Shown here in pieces: positions 1 to 7,502 of a DNA stretch of 18,142 nucleotides. The position numbers and the translations under genes were made by a program. The DNA is from Candidatus Omnitrophota bacterium (GTDB taxonomy: Bacteria > Ratteibacteria > UBA8468 > B48-G9 > JAFGKM01), in NCBI GenBank assembly GCA_023818785.1, contig JAMWCO010000010.1, positions 1 through 18,142 of the forward strand, read 5' to 3'. Position 1 is the stretch's first letter. Each line of letters starts with the position of its first letter. The notes under the pieces are model-generated. The model saw only the letters and a list, made by a program, of their open reading frames with translations. It did no database searches and was not told the DNA's origin.

Positions 1-354
1 TTTTATTAAAATAGTATCATAACTTGTAATCCCATATTTTTTAGCAATTAAGACATCTCTATCAGGATCAATAAATTTATAATTTATAAATTTTGAGTTT
101 GACTTGTATAATTCTAAAATATCTTTTCTCCTTTCATCAATTTTTTCTTTATAAAAAGAAATTATTTCAATAGGTTGTTTTAAGTTTTGGATTATTTTTT
201 TTGTTTGAGGAGAAAGAGAATATTTTTTGCTTTTTGTTAAATCAATTCTTCTATAGTGTTTAATAGAAATCAAATTAACAAATATAAGAATCCCAAGAAA
301 GAGAATAACCATTAAAAAAGCATTTATTCTATAAAAAAATTTTTTTTCAACCAT
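1..354 (-). CDS. gldG: GldG-like ABC transporter-associated membrane protein, N-terminal part
   Basis: The reverse strand from an ATG at 354 stays open to the window edge, giving 118 codons with no stop, so the gene is cut at its 3' end. The N-terminus has a short cytoplasmic stretch and one membrane helix (about residues 14-29, FLMVILFLGILIFVNL). It is followed by RIDLTKSKKYSLSP, a motif typical of GldG and related proteins that accompany ABC-2 exporters. The later DPDRDVLIAKKYGI stretch fits the extracytoplasmic domain of the same family. Its start codon lies one base after the stop of the upstream permease gene, so the two are almost certainly co-transcribed and co-translated. In Bacteroidetes GldG belongs to the gliding/secretion ABC complex. 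In other phyla the substrate is unknown, so only a general export or envelope role is inferred here. Confidence 0.8.
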   Translation of the reverse strand, partial: MVEKKFFYRINAFLMVILFLGILIFVNLISIKHYRRIDLTKSKKYSLSPQTKKIIQNLKQPIEIISFYKEKIDERRKDILELYKSNSKFINYKFIDPDRDVLIAKKYGITSYDTILIK

Positions 355-355
355 T

Positions 356-1123
356 TTAACCCCTATATTTTTTTGAAATAAGTATCCTTAATGTCAAAAA
401 TGAAAAGAAAATGGATATACTTAAATAGAATATCAAATCTCTTGTATCTAAAATGCCCTTTGGAAAATTCTCATAATGATTATATAAAGAAATAAAATCA
501 AAAAAAGTTGAATATTTAGGACCTACAATTTCTGAAATCCAGCCAATAATCCAGAAAATTAAAGATAGACCAAATGTAACAATAGCAGATATTACTTGAC
601 TCTCAGTAAGAGAAGAAATTAAAATACCTATTGAAATGAAACTACCCCCAAGTAAAAGAAGTCCAAGCAAACTATTAAAAATTACACCTATATCAAAATT
701 TATCCATTTCTCAAGAATCAGAAGATAAAAAGAAGGAATTAAAGTCATAATAATCAAAACAGTTAAACAAGATAAAAATTTCCCCAAGTATATATCAGAG
801 TCCTTTAAAGGATATGTAAATAAAAGTTCAATTGTTCCAATCCTTCTTTCTTCAGAAAATAATCTCATTGTTAAAAGAGGCAAAACAAAAAGAATAGTAA
901 TAGCCATATTATGAAATAAAGGTCTTGCAATCATTTCATTTGGAGAAAGAGTAAAATATGGATAAGGATATTCAGAGTATCTTAATGAAATAAGAGAATA
1001 ATAAGCAGAAAGAGCATAAAATATAAAACCACTAATAACAACAAAAATTAAAATAACAACATAAGCAATAGGAGATGTAAAATAACTCTTCAATTCTTTC
1101 TTATATACAGAAAAAATCCTCAT
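356..1123 (-). CDS. gldF: ABC-2 type permease, GldF-like
   Basis: This 255-residue protein has about six hydrophobic segments. The first is near residues 17-40 (SPIAYVVILIFVVISGFIFY) and the last near 236-250. The segment reading ERRIGTIELLFTYPL, after the second helix, is the usual ABC-2 cytoplasmic coupling region. It should form the membrane channel of the ABC system whose ATPase lies directly upstream: two bases separate the ATPase stop from this ATG. The GldG-like protein follows after one base. Together the three match the GldA-GldF-GldG gene order. The family is known for export or for gliding-related functions in Bacteroidetes. No gliding genes are visible here, so the substrate remains unassigned. 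Confidence 0.85.
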   Translation of the reverse strand: MRIFSVYKKELKSYFTSPIAYVVILIFVVISGFIFYALSAYYSLISLRYSEYPYPYFTLSPNEMIARPLFHNMAITILFVLPLLTMRLFSEERRIGTIELLFTYPLKDSDIYLGKFLSCLTVLIIMTLIPSFYLLILEKWINFDIGVIFNSLLGLLLLGGSFISIGILISSLTESQVISAIVTFGLSLIFWIIGWISEIVGPKYSTFFDFISLYNHYENFPKGILDTRDLIFYLSISIFFSFLTLRILISKKYRG

Positions 1124-1125
1124 TT

Positions 1126-2064
1126 TTATTCCTTTGTCGTTAATTTCAAAAAGATATCTTCAAGTGTCATTTCCTCTATTCTCATTTCAAGAAGTCCAAA
1201 TCCAAAATTAACTATTTTTCTTGAAATCTCTTTTCTTAAATCTTTTTCTTTATCTGTAAGTACAACATATTTATTTATTTTTTCTTTTATAGGGAGGATA
1301 ACATTAACACTTTTAACTCCAGAAATTTCACTAATTGCATTTTTTATTTTTTCTATTTCTCCTTCAACTTCAAGATATATTTCTTTTACTCCCTTCAATT
1401 TTGAAGTTAAATTTTCAACAGTATCAGTTGCTACAATTTTCCCTTCATTTATAATAATTACTCTTTCACAAGTCATACTAATCTCAGGTAAAATATGACT
1501 ACTTAATAGAATTGTTCTTTTCCCAGATAGATTTTTTATTAAGTTTCTTGTTTCAATTATCTGTTTTGGGTCAAGTCCTATTGTTGGCTCATCCAGTATC
1601 AAAACAGGTGGATCAGTTATAAGTGATTGTGCAATCCCTACTCTCTGTTTATATCCTTTTGAGAGTTTATATATAAGTTTGTTTTTCACATCAGAAAGTC
1701 CACACTCTTCAATAATCTTTGAAATTCTTTTTACCTTCTCATCTTTTTTCATTATCCCTTTTAATTCACATACAAAATTCAGAAATTCATCAACTCTAAA
1801 TTCTTCATATAATGGATTTTTTTCTGGCAAATATCCTATACTTTTCTGAACAGCAATAGGATTTTCAAAAATATCATATCCATTGATTTTCGCTGTACCA
1901 AAATCAGGAGTTAAAAAACATGTAAGTATTCTCATAATTGTGGTTTTACCTGCTGCATTTGGGCCAAGGAGTCCAACTATCTCTCCTTTCTCAACATAAA
2001 AACTTACATCCTCTATCGCCTTTGTCTTACCATAATATTTTGTTAAATTTTTTGCTTCTACCAT
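1126..2064 (-). CDS. gldA: ABC transporter ATPase, GldA/NatA-like
   Basis: This 312-residue nucleotide-binding subunit powers the adjacent permease. Walker A is GPNAAGKT (residues 34-41), with alanine where most family members have glycine (GPNGAGKT). The signature is LSKGYKQR (134-141), Walker B is VLILDEP (154-160), and an H-loop histidine sits in SSHIL near residue 191. A C-terminal extension of about 90 residues (EIYLEVEGEI onward) is typical of the multidrug/GldA-type ATPases that pair with ABC-2 permeases. It is the first gene of the minus-strand operon. No Shine-Dalgarno lies before the ATG. A consensus promoter sits only a few bases upstream, which suggests translation from a nearly leaderless mRNA. 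Confidence 0.9.
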   Translation of the reverse strand: MVEAKNLTKYYGKTKAIEDVSFYVEKGEIVGLLGPNAAGKTTIMRILTCFLTPDFGTAKINGYDIFENPIAVQKSIGYLPEKNPLYEEFRVDEFLNFVCELKGIMKKDEKVKRISKIIEECGLSDVKNKLIYKLSKGYKQRVGIAQSLITDPPVLILDEPTIGLDPKQIIETRNLIKNLSGKRTILLSSHILPEISMTCERVIIINEGKIVATDTVENLTSKLKGVKEIYLEVEGEIEKIKNAISEISGVKSVNVILPIKEKINKYVVLTDKEKDLRKEISRKIVNFGFGLLEMRIEEMTLEDIFLKLTTKE

Positions 2065-2075
2065 TTTAAATTATT

Positions 2076-2103
2076 ATTATATTTAAACTCCCATTTATGT
2101 CAA
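2076..2103 (-). promoter_or_regulatory. Promoter of the gldA-like operon
   Basis: Read on the minus strand, TTGACA (2103-2098) and TATAAT (2081-2076) are both perfect sigma-70-type hexamers with a 16-bp spacer. Initiation about 7 bases past the -10 would fall near 2069, leaving about five bases before the ATG at 2064. The leader would be too short for a ribosome-binding site. Confidence 0.75.
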
Positions 2104-2122
2104 CATCACCTTTTCCGCATTT

Positions 2123-2137
2123 CCGAACCGGGTTCGG
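2123..2137. repeat. GC-rich palindrome between divergent promoters
   Basis: CCGAACC-G-GGTTCGG is a perfect 7-bp inverted repeat around a single central base, set in otherwise AT-rich DNA. It lies about 20 bp upstream of both the minus-strand -35 (2098-2103) and the plus-strand -35 (2159-2164). No T-run follows on either strand, so an intrinsic terminator is unlikely. The compact symmetry suits a dimeric repressor or activator site, but the regulator is unknown. It could instead be a dispersed genomic palindrome. I see no second copy in this window. Confidence 0.5.
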
Positions 2138-2158
2138 TAAAAGCAGATTGGAAATAAT

Positions 2159-2186
2159 TTTACATATTTTAAAAAAAGTTTATAAT
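2159..2186 (+). promoter_or_regulatory. Promoter of rpiB-pabB-pabC
   Basis: TTTACA (2159-2164), a 16-bp spacer and a perfect TATAAT (2181-2186) precede rpiB. Initiation near 2193 would leave a leader of about 12 bases, carrying the AAAGGA ribosome-binding site at 2195-2199. Confidence 0.6.
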
Positions 2187-2204
2187 AATTGAGAAAGGAT
2201 AAAG

Positions 2205-2657
2205 ATGAAAATAGGAATTGCTTCTGACCATGCTGGTTTTGAGTTGAAAAATTATTTAAAAGAGTTATTAAAAAATGAAGGATATCAAGTTATTGACTAT
2301 GGACCAGAAATAAAAAAAGTTGTTGATTATCCTGATTATGCTGAAAAAGTTGCAAAAGGGATACAAAATAGAGAAATTAAATTTGGAATATTAATCTGTG
2401 GTACTGGAATTGGTATGTCTATTGTGGCAAACAAATTTAAAGGGATAAGAGCAGCAAGATGTTGTTCAATATATGATGCGCTTTTAGCAAGGGAGCACAA
2501 TGATGCAAATATAATAACTCTTGGAGGTAGATTAATTGGGAAGGAACTCTCTTTTGAAATTACAAAAACATTTCTTTCTACCCAATTTACAAAAGGAAGG
2601 CACTTAGGAAGGGTTAATAAAATTAAAAGAATAGAAGATGAAGAAAATAAATGTTGA
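2205..2657 (+). CDS. rpiB: Ribose-5-phosphate isomerase B
   Basis: RpiB interconverts ribose 5-phosphate and ribulose 5-phosphate in the cytoplasmic pentose phosphate pathway. The 150 residues match the usual family length. ASDHAGFELK near the N-terminus provides the early phosphate/active-site region including His9. ICGTGIGMSIVANK (64-77) carries the active-site cysteine (Cys65) and Thr67. AREHNDANIITLGGR (95-109) carries the conserved histidine (His98). The start has AAAGGA about six bases upstream and a good promoter. The 3' end overlaps pabB by 20 bases, which implies translational coupling. A related RpiB-fold sugar isomerase such as LacAB is less likely, because the cysteine-containing RpiB signature is complete. 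Confidence 0.92.
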   Translation: MKIGIASDHAGFELKNYLKELLKNEGYQVIDYGPEIKKVVDYPDYAEKVAKGIQNREIKFGILICGTGIGMSIVANKFKGIRAARCCSIYDALLAREHNDANIITLGGRLIGKELSFEITKTFLSTQFTKGRHLGRVNKIKRIEDEENKC

Positions 2658-4041
2658 CCACCTTCCTTATATAAATCCAGAAAGGTTTTTCTACTTTATA
2701 AGTCAATTTCCTTATAGTTTTTATATGGAAGTTAACTGGAATAAAAATCAGAATTATACAGTTTGTGGTTTTTCTCCATTTTTAATATTTAAAAGTAAGA
2801 AGAAAGAAATTGAAATAATTGAAAAAGAAAAATTAAAAAAAATTAAAGGAGAGCCAATACATGAATTTCAGAAGATTTTTGACAATTTCAAAATAAACTC
2901 AGATTATTTTTTCTCCCCAGGTGGAATTGGTTATTTATCCTATGACCTTATATGGCATATAGAAGAATTACCAGATATTTCAAAAGATGATTTAAATTTA
3001 CCAGATATTTTTGTTTGTTTTTACGAAACAATATTAATTTTTGACAATAAAAATAAAAAAGTATTCCTTTTATCATCAAATCTTAAAAATGATAGAGATT
3101 TCAGCAAAAAGATTCTTCAAATCAAAAAATTTTTAAAAATAAATATTGAAAAATCTCAAAATTTCAAAGAAAAAGATTTAAAATTTAAATTGGAAAAATT
3201 AAGTTCAAATATGAATATTGAAAGTTATATTTCTTCAATTGAAAAGATAAAAAATTATATTAAAGAAGGAGATGTATATCAAATAAATTTTTCTCACAGA
3301 TTTGAAATAAAAGGGAACTTCAAACCATATCCTTTATTTTTAAAATTAAAAAAAACAAACCCTGCTCCTTATTCTGCCTATTTTAATTTTAATGAGTTTA
3401 TTTTAATCTCAAATTCACCTGAACTATTTTTAAAGAAAAAAGGAAAAAGTATTATAACAAAACCAATGAAAGGGACAAGAAAAGTAACAGATAATCCATA
3501 TTTGAACAAAAAAATTGGGAAAGAACTTCTTGAAAGTGAAAAGGATAGGGCTGAACTTATTATGATTGTTGACCTTGAAAGGAATGACTTTGGAAAAATA
3601 TGTGAATATGGAACAGTTAAAGTAAAAAAATTGATAAATCTTGAAAGATATAAAACTATTTTTCAAACAACATCAACTATTGAAGGAAAACTAAAAAATG
3701 GAATAAATTTTGAAAAAATAATAAGGGCTGTTTTCCCTGGTGGTTCAATAACAGGAGCACCTAAAAAAAGAGCAATTGAAATAATTGAAGAACTTGAACC
3801 AACAAAAAGAAGTTTTTACACAGGATGTTTTGGTTATTTTGGATTTAATAGAAATTTACAATTAAATATACTTATAAGGACGCTCCTTTTAAAGAATGGA
3901 ATTTTATATTATCCTGTAGGTGGTGGAATTGTTTGGGATAGTATCCCTGAAAAAGAATATGAAGAAACAATTATAAAAGCAAGAAATATATTTTTAACAC
4001 TTGGAATAAAAGAGAATGAAATCAGAAGTATTGTTATTTAA
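2638..4041 (+). CDS. pabB: Aminodeoxychorismate synthase component I
   Basis: PabB converts chorismate and ammonia to 4-amino-4-deoxychorismate on the way to p-aminobenzoate and folate. The protein has 467 residues, the usual length of the synthase subunit. The C-terminal chorismate-binding domain starts near residue 195 (ESYISSIEKIKNYIKEGDVY). KPMKGT (residues 275-280) carries the lysine that distinguishes PabB from anthranilate synthase TrpE, which has alanine there. DRAELIMIVDLERND, FPGGSITGAPK and GGGIVWDS complete the active site. It overlaps rpiB by 20 bases and pabC by 26 bases. The glutaminase partner PabA is not in the window, so it is encoded elsewhere or free ammonia is used. Isochorismate synthase is a less likely reading because of the PMKGT lysine and the pabC neighbour. 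Confidence 0.9.
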   Translation: MKKINVDHLPYINPERFFYFISQFPYSFYMEVNWNKNQNYTVCGFSPFLIFKSKKKEIEIIEKEKLKKIKGEPIHEFQKIFDNFKINSDYFFSPGGIGYLSYDLIWHIEELPDISKDDLNLPDIFVCFYETILIFDNKNKKVFLLSSNLKNDRDFSKKILQIKKFLKINIEKSQNFKEKDLKFKLEKLSSNMNIESYISSIEKIKNYIKEGDVYQINFSHRFEIKGNFKPYPLFLKLKKTNPAPYSAYFNFNEFILISNSPELFLKKKGKSIITKPMKGTRKVTDNPYLNKKIGKELLESEKDRAELIMIVDLERNDFGKICEYGTVKVKKLINLERYKTIFQTTSTIEGKLKNGINFEKIIRAVFPGGSITGAPKKRAIEIIEELEPTKRSFYTGCFGYFGFNRNLQLNILIRTLLLKNGILYYPVGGGIVWDSIPEKEYEETIIKARNIFLTLGIKENEIRSIVI

Positions 4042-4873
4042 TGGAAGAAAAATAAACTCAACTTTTCTAAATTTTGATATTTTAAGAAGGGGTTTTTTAT
4101 ATGGAGATGGTATTTTTGAAACATTGATATCAAGTAATTTTAAAATTTTTAGATATAATGAACACTGGGAGAGGTTAAAAAAAGGAGCCCTAATATCTAA
4201 TCTTGAAATACCTGATAAAGAAGAAATAAAAAAGTTGATTGAAAAAGAGATAAGAAAATTAGAATTAGGGAAATATTATATAAGAATAAATCTTTGGAGA
4301 AAAAAACCAGAAAAATTTAATCCTGAAAAAGAGAAAAAATCATATTATTTAATAATTATCAGGAAACTTAAACCATATCCTGAAAGATTTTATAAAGATG
4401 GCATCATATGTATAATCAGTAATAAAGTTAAAAGAAATGAAAATTCAGTCCTATCAAAAATAAAATCATTTAATTATCTTGAAAATATTATTCTTAAAAT
4501 TGAATGTAGAGAAAATAATTCTGATGATGCAATTGTTTTAAATACAAAAAAATATATTAGTTGTGGAAGTGTTTCAAATATATTTTTTGTCAAAGATGAT
4601 GTTATTTATACTCCTTCTATTAAATCTGGATGTCTTGATGGGATAACAAGAAAAGTTGTATTTGAAGTTTGTAAGAGGGAAAAGATTAAGATAAAGGAAG
4701 GTTCTTTTAAATTAAATTTTTTAAAAAATTGTGATGAAATCTTTTTAACAAACACATTGATGGGTATTATGCCTGTAAAGAAAATAAAAGGATATTTTGA
4801 AAATAAAAAATTTTATTTCACTAAAATTCTGATCAAAAAATATAAAGAAATTTTTAAAGAAGAAACAGAATAA
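4016..4873 (+). CDS. pabC: Aminotransferase class IV, probable aminodeoxychorismate lyase
   Basis: This is a PLP fold-type IV protein of 285 residues. RRGFLYGDGIFETL (24-37) is the family's N-terminal signature. KSFNYLENI (from Lys150) carries the likely Schiff-base lysine. SGCLDGITRKVV (204-215) and LTNTLMGIMPV are the phosphate-cup and C-terminal motifs. Lying directly behind pabB with a 26-base overlap, it most likely splits aminodeoxychorismate into p-aminobenzoate and pyruvate. One oddity stands out: where the family normally has Glu before SNIF (E-G-S-x-S-N-I-F, the residue that contacts the PLP ring nitrogen), this protein has Cys183 in SCGSVSNIF. A branched-chain or D-amino-acid aminotransferase is the alternative, but the neighbours favour PabC. 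Confidence 0.8.
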   Translation: MKSEVLLFNGRKINSTFLNFDILRRGFLYGDGIFETLISSNFKIFRYNEHWERLKKGALISNLEIPDKEEIKKLIEKEIRKLELGKYYIRINLWRKKPEKFNPEKEKKSYYLIIIRKLKPYPERFYKDGIICIISNKVKRNENSVLSKIKSFNYLENIILKIECRENNSDDAIVLNTKKYISCGSVSNIFFVKDDVIYTPSIKSGCLDGITRKVVFEVCKREKIKIKEGSFKLNFLKNCDEIFLTNTLMGIMPVKKIKGYFENKKFYFTKILIKKYKEIFKEETE

Positions 4874-4874
4874 T

Positions 4875-5213
4875 CTATAATCCAAGTTTTCTCAACTCTT
4901 TTTCATTCAATCCAAGATAATGGCCTATTTCATGTAGAAGAACTTTCTCAATCAAATTTTCTAACTCTTCTTCTGTTTTACAATTTTTCTCAATGCTCTC
5001 TTTAAAAATAACTATTCTATCTGGAAGAACGAGAGAATATAATGGACTTTTTCTTTTTTGGAAAGGAATACCATGATATAAACCAAGCAGATTAAGATTA
5101 GGCGTGCCTTCTACTATAATTTCAAGATTTTCAATTTTTTCTCTTATTTTTTCTGGAATTTTCATAAATTTTTGATAAACTATTTCCTCAAATTTTTCCT
5201 TTGATATTTTCAT
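4875..5213 (-). CDS. Minimal zinc metallopeptidase-like protein (zincin family)
   Basis: This small cytoplasmic protein has 112 residues and no signal peptide. VLLHEIGHYLGL (91-102) contains the HExxHxxG zincin motif (His94, Glu95, His98), and the following NEKEL matches the tail of the family Pfam calls zincin-like metallopeptidase (PF06262). Those members usually have Asp as the third ligand just after the glycine; here Asn103-Glu104 occupy that position. The upstream part (EIIVEGTP, LGLYHG, VLPDRIVIFKESI) also follows the family pattern. The biological substrate is unknown. It is convergent with pabC with a one-base gap and divergent from the secreted protein gene. No ribosome-binding site precedes the ATG, and TATAAT-like boxes lie directly upstream. 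Confidence 0.8.
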   Translation of the reverse strand: MKISKEKFEEIVYQKFMKIPEKIREKIENLEIIVEGTPNLNLLGLYHGIPFQKRKSPLYSLVLPDRIVIFKESIEKNCKTEEELENLIEKVLLHEIGHYLGLNEKELRKLGL

Positions 5214-5229
5214 ACAATTATATTATAAT
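5201..5229 (+). promoter_or_regulatory. Promoter of the secreted protein-acsE-tRNA unit
   Basis: TTGATA (5201-5206), a 17-bp spacer and TATAAT (5224-5229) give initiation near 5236 and a leader of about 23 bases that contains AAGGA. The -35 lies inside the start of the divergent metallopeptidase gene, so the two opposed promoters overlap. Confidence 0.6.
5217..5227 (-). promoter_or_regulatory. Candidate -10 for the metallopeptidase gene
   Basis: On the minus strand TATAAT occurs at 5227-5222 and again, sharing one base, at 5222-5217. Initiation from the first would fall about two bases before the ATG at 5213, so the mRNA would be leaderless. No convincing -35 is visible. Confidence 0.35.
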
Positions 5230-5258
5230 AAAACCAATTGAAAATAAAAAGGATGATA

Positions 5259-6692
5259 ATGGTTAAAGCATGGAAAAGTTTAATTTTACTATTTTTACTA
5301 TTTTTCAAAAACGGAAACTGTGCTAAAAATGTGATAGATATAATTATAGAAAATACACAACCAATAAAGATTAAAGAAAATAGAAGGTTACCACTTTTTG
5401 TTTGGGTTTCTATTCCTTTAAATGTAACAGAAGAAGAACTAAAATTATATTTAAATCAACTTATAGAAAGAAATATTGTTGTTTTTACAAAATGGTATAT
5501 TCCAAAAGAAGAAATAGAAAATGAAATAAAAGAAGCAATAAAAATAGATAGGATAAAAAAAGATTTAAGTTTTCCAGTCGCAATAGATGCTACATCAATA
5601 GTTTACGGATTTTTTGATGGAAGTCAAGAGACAGGACATATTGACGAAAAAGGGAAAGTATTTTTTGATATGTCATTTTCTCCTAATGTGAAAATGGGAT
5701 GTCCATTTAGAATTGAAAAAAGATATTATATTATAAAAGAAAGATTGGAAAAGTTTTTAAAAGCATATAAGGACGAAGGGATAGAGATAAAATACTGGGT
5801 AGTTGACTGGGAAATAGATGGACCTATTGAATGGAATTCAGCATGGGACAATTCAAAAAAATGTGTTATCTGTAGAAAAAATATAAAAGATATTGAAAAT
5901 TTTGATGAATTCCAGAAAGTTATAAAGAGAAAGAGAGCAGATTTACAAAGAGAAGTTTTTGTTAATACAGTTAAAAAATACTTTCCAGATTGTTTAACAG
6001 GAAATTATGCAGTAAATCCACATGATGGATATAGATACTGGTGGGACTATTTTGAAAAGGAAGTTGAAGGAGCCACTTACCAAAGAAAACATAATGCACT
6101 TTTTAGAAGATGGTTTGATGAGTTTAAATATAGTGGATATACAATCGCAATGCCAGTAATTTATACATGGTATAGATTTTTTAATGATTATAATTTTGAA
6201 GAAAAAGAATATAGATGGTTTTATCCACTTTTAAAAGAGGCAACATCTGTTGGCAAAAATACTTCTGAAAATATTCCTATTATAAGTTTTGTTCACTGGC
6301 AAACAGTTGTAAAACCAAAACAATTGCCATCTGATTTTGTTCCTTTAAGCAGAGAAAAGTATAAAGAACTTTTATGGCATTTATTATTTAAAGGATTTGA
6401 TACATTTTGTCTTTGGTCTCCTTTAAATGAAATTGCAGAAGAAATTAAAGTTTTGCATGAGGTCTATTCTGAAAGTTTTAAGTATAATGATTTTATTCTT
6501 AAAGGAGAACCAGTTTTCTGGGATGTACCAGAAGAAGCAGATTGTGTTATTTCAGGATTAAAGATGAAAAATAAATTACTGATAATTAGAAGTGATTTTA
6601 AAAAAGAAAAAAGTGTTATGAAAGTAAAAATTGATCATAAAAAGATTGAAATTCCAATTATTTCTGGTCCTTTCATTTTAGAAATAAAATAA
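5259..6692 (+). CDS. Predicted secreted protein, possibly glycoside hydrolase-like
   Basis: I do not recognise this gene with certainty. I chose the ATG at 5259 because AAGGA (5248-5252) lies six bases before it; a TTG at 5238 and an ATG at 5253 are in frame but badly placed. The 477-residue product begins like a signal peptide: MVKAWK, a hydrophobic core LILLFLLFF, then NGNCAKN. It has no proper lipobox. The body alternates beta-strand-like segments (LPLFVWVSIPL, VVFTKWY, FPVAIDATS) with helices, and is rich in Trp, Tyr and acidic residues. VVDWEIDGP (181-189) resembles the acidic strand-end motifs of (beta/alpha)8 carbohydrate-active enzymes. A CxxC (CVIC) follows. The last ~60 residues look like a small beta domain. 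A secreted sugar-active enzyme is inference only. The methyltransferase gene follows after 12 bases. Confidence 0.7.
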   Translation: MVKAWKSLILLFLLFFKNGNCAKNVIDIIIENTQPIKIKENRRLPLFVWVSIPLNVTEEELKLYLNQLIERNIVVFTKWYIPKEEIENEIKEAIKIDRIKKDLSFPVAIDATSIVYGFFDGSQETGHIDEKGKVFFDMSFSPNVKMGCPFRIEKRYYIIKERLEKFLKAYKDEGIEIKYWVVDWEIDGPIEWNSAWDNSKKCVICRKNIKDIENFDEFQKVIKRKRADLQREVFVNTVKKYFPDCLTGNYAVNPHDGYRYWWDYFEKEVEGATYQRKHNALFRRWFDEFKYSGYTIAMPVIYTWYRFFNDYNFEEKEYRWFYPLLKEATSVGKNTSENIPIISFVHWQTVVKPKQLPSDFVPLSREKYKELLWHLLFKGFDTFCLWSPLNEIAEEIKVLHEVYSESFKYNDFILKGEPVFWDVPEEADCVISGLKMKNKLLIIRSDFKKEKSVMKVKIDHKKIEIPIISGPFILEIK

Positions 6693-6704
6693 AAAGGAGA
6701 AAAA

Positions 6705-7502
6705 ATGATTATAATAGGGGAGAGAATAAATGGAACAAGAGGAAATATAAAAGAAGCGATTGAAAAGAAAAATAAAGAATTTATAAAAAAAGAAATAAAA
6801 AAACAGATTGAATGTGGTGCTCATTATATTGATTTAAATGCTGGGATTGGCAAAGGTAAAGAAAGAGAAAAAGAAGATATAAAATGGTTAATTGAGTGTT
6901 TATATGAAGTTGGAGAAATTCCTGTTTGTATTGATAGTTCAGACCCTGATGTAATTGAATTTGGATTATCTTTTATTAAAACTTCTGATAAAATGATAAA
7001 TTCAATAAATGGAGAGAGTAAAAAAATTGAAAGATTGTTACCTATAATAAAAAAATATCCTGAAAGTAAAATTATCTGCCTTACAATGGATGAAAAAGGT
7101 ATTCCTTCTGATTATAAAAAGAGATTACAGATTGCTGAAAAGTTAATAGAAATATTAAATGGCATAGGAGTAAAAAATGAAAATATTTTTGTTGACCCTC
7201 TTGTTGAACCAATTAGTGTAAATTATGAGAATGGAATTATTTTTCTAAAAGTATTGAAAGAAATAAAAAAATTAAATATAAAAACAACCTGCGGTCTTTC
7301 AAATATTTCTTTTGGTCTACCAAATAGAAAAATTATAAATAAATATTTTCTATCCTTTTGTATCTATGAAGGACTTGATTCTGTAATTGTTGACCCTACA
7401 ATATCTGATATAAGAGAAGCAATATGTATATCTGAAATGTTGACAGGGAAAGATGAATTTTGTATGAATTATATAAAAAATGTAAGAAATAGAAATTTTT
7501 AA
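6705..7502 (+). CDS. acsE: Methyltetrahydrofolate:corrinoid methyltransferase, AcsE-like
   Basis: This family moves the methyl group of 5-methyl-tetrahydrofolate to a corrinoid protein, as in the Wood-Ljungdahl pathway or other C1 methyl-transfer systems. The 265 residues are close to the usual AcsE length, and the similarity runs from end to end: IIIGERINGT at the start, VCIDSSD (Asp77), MINS (Asn99), CLTMDEKGIPSD, VDPLVEP (Asp164), TCGLSNISFGLPNR, and a conserved C-terminus. The Asp77/Asn99/Asp164 set matches the pterin-binding residues of the family. A good AAAGGAG lies upstream. No corrinoid protein, CO dehydrogenase or other acs gene is nearby, so the partner is unknown. Dihydropteroate synthase is excluded by the GERING and CGLSNISFG motifs. 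The stop codon abuts the following tRNA. Confidence 0.85.
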   Translation: MIIIGERINGTRGNIKEAIEKKNKEFIKKEIKKQIECGAHYIDLNAGIGKGKEREKEDIKWLIECLYEVGEIPVCIDSSDPDVIEFGLSFIKTSDKMINSINGESKKIERLLPIIKKYPESKIICLTMDEKGIPSDYKKRLQIAEKLIEILNGIGVKNENIFVDPLVEPISVNYENGIIFLKVLKEIKKLNIKTTCGLSNISFGLPNRKIINKYFLSFCIYEGLDSVIVDPTISDIREAICISEMLTGKDEFCMNYIKNVRNRNF

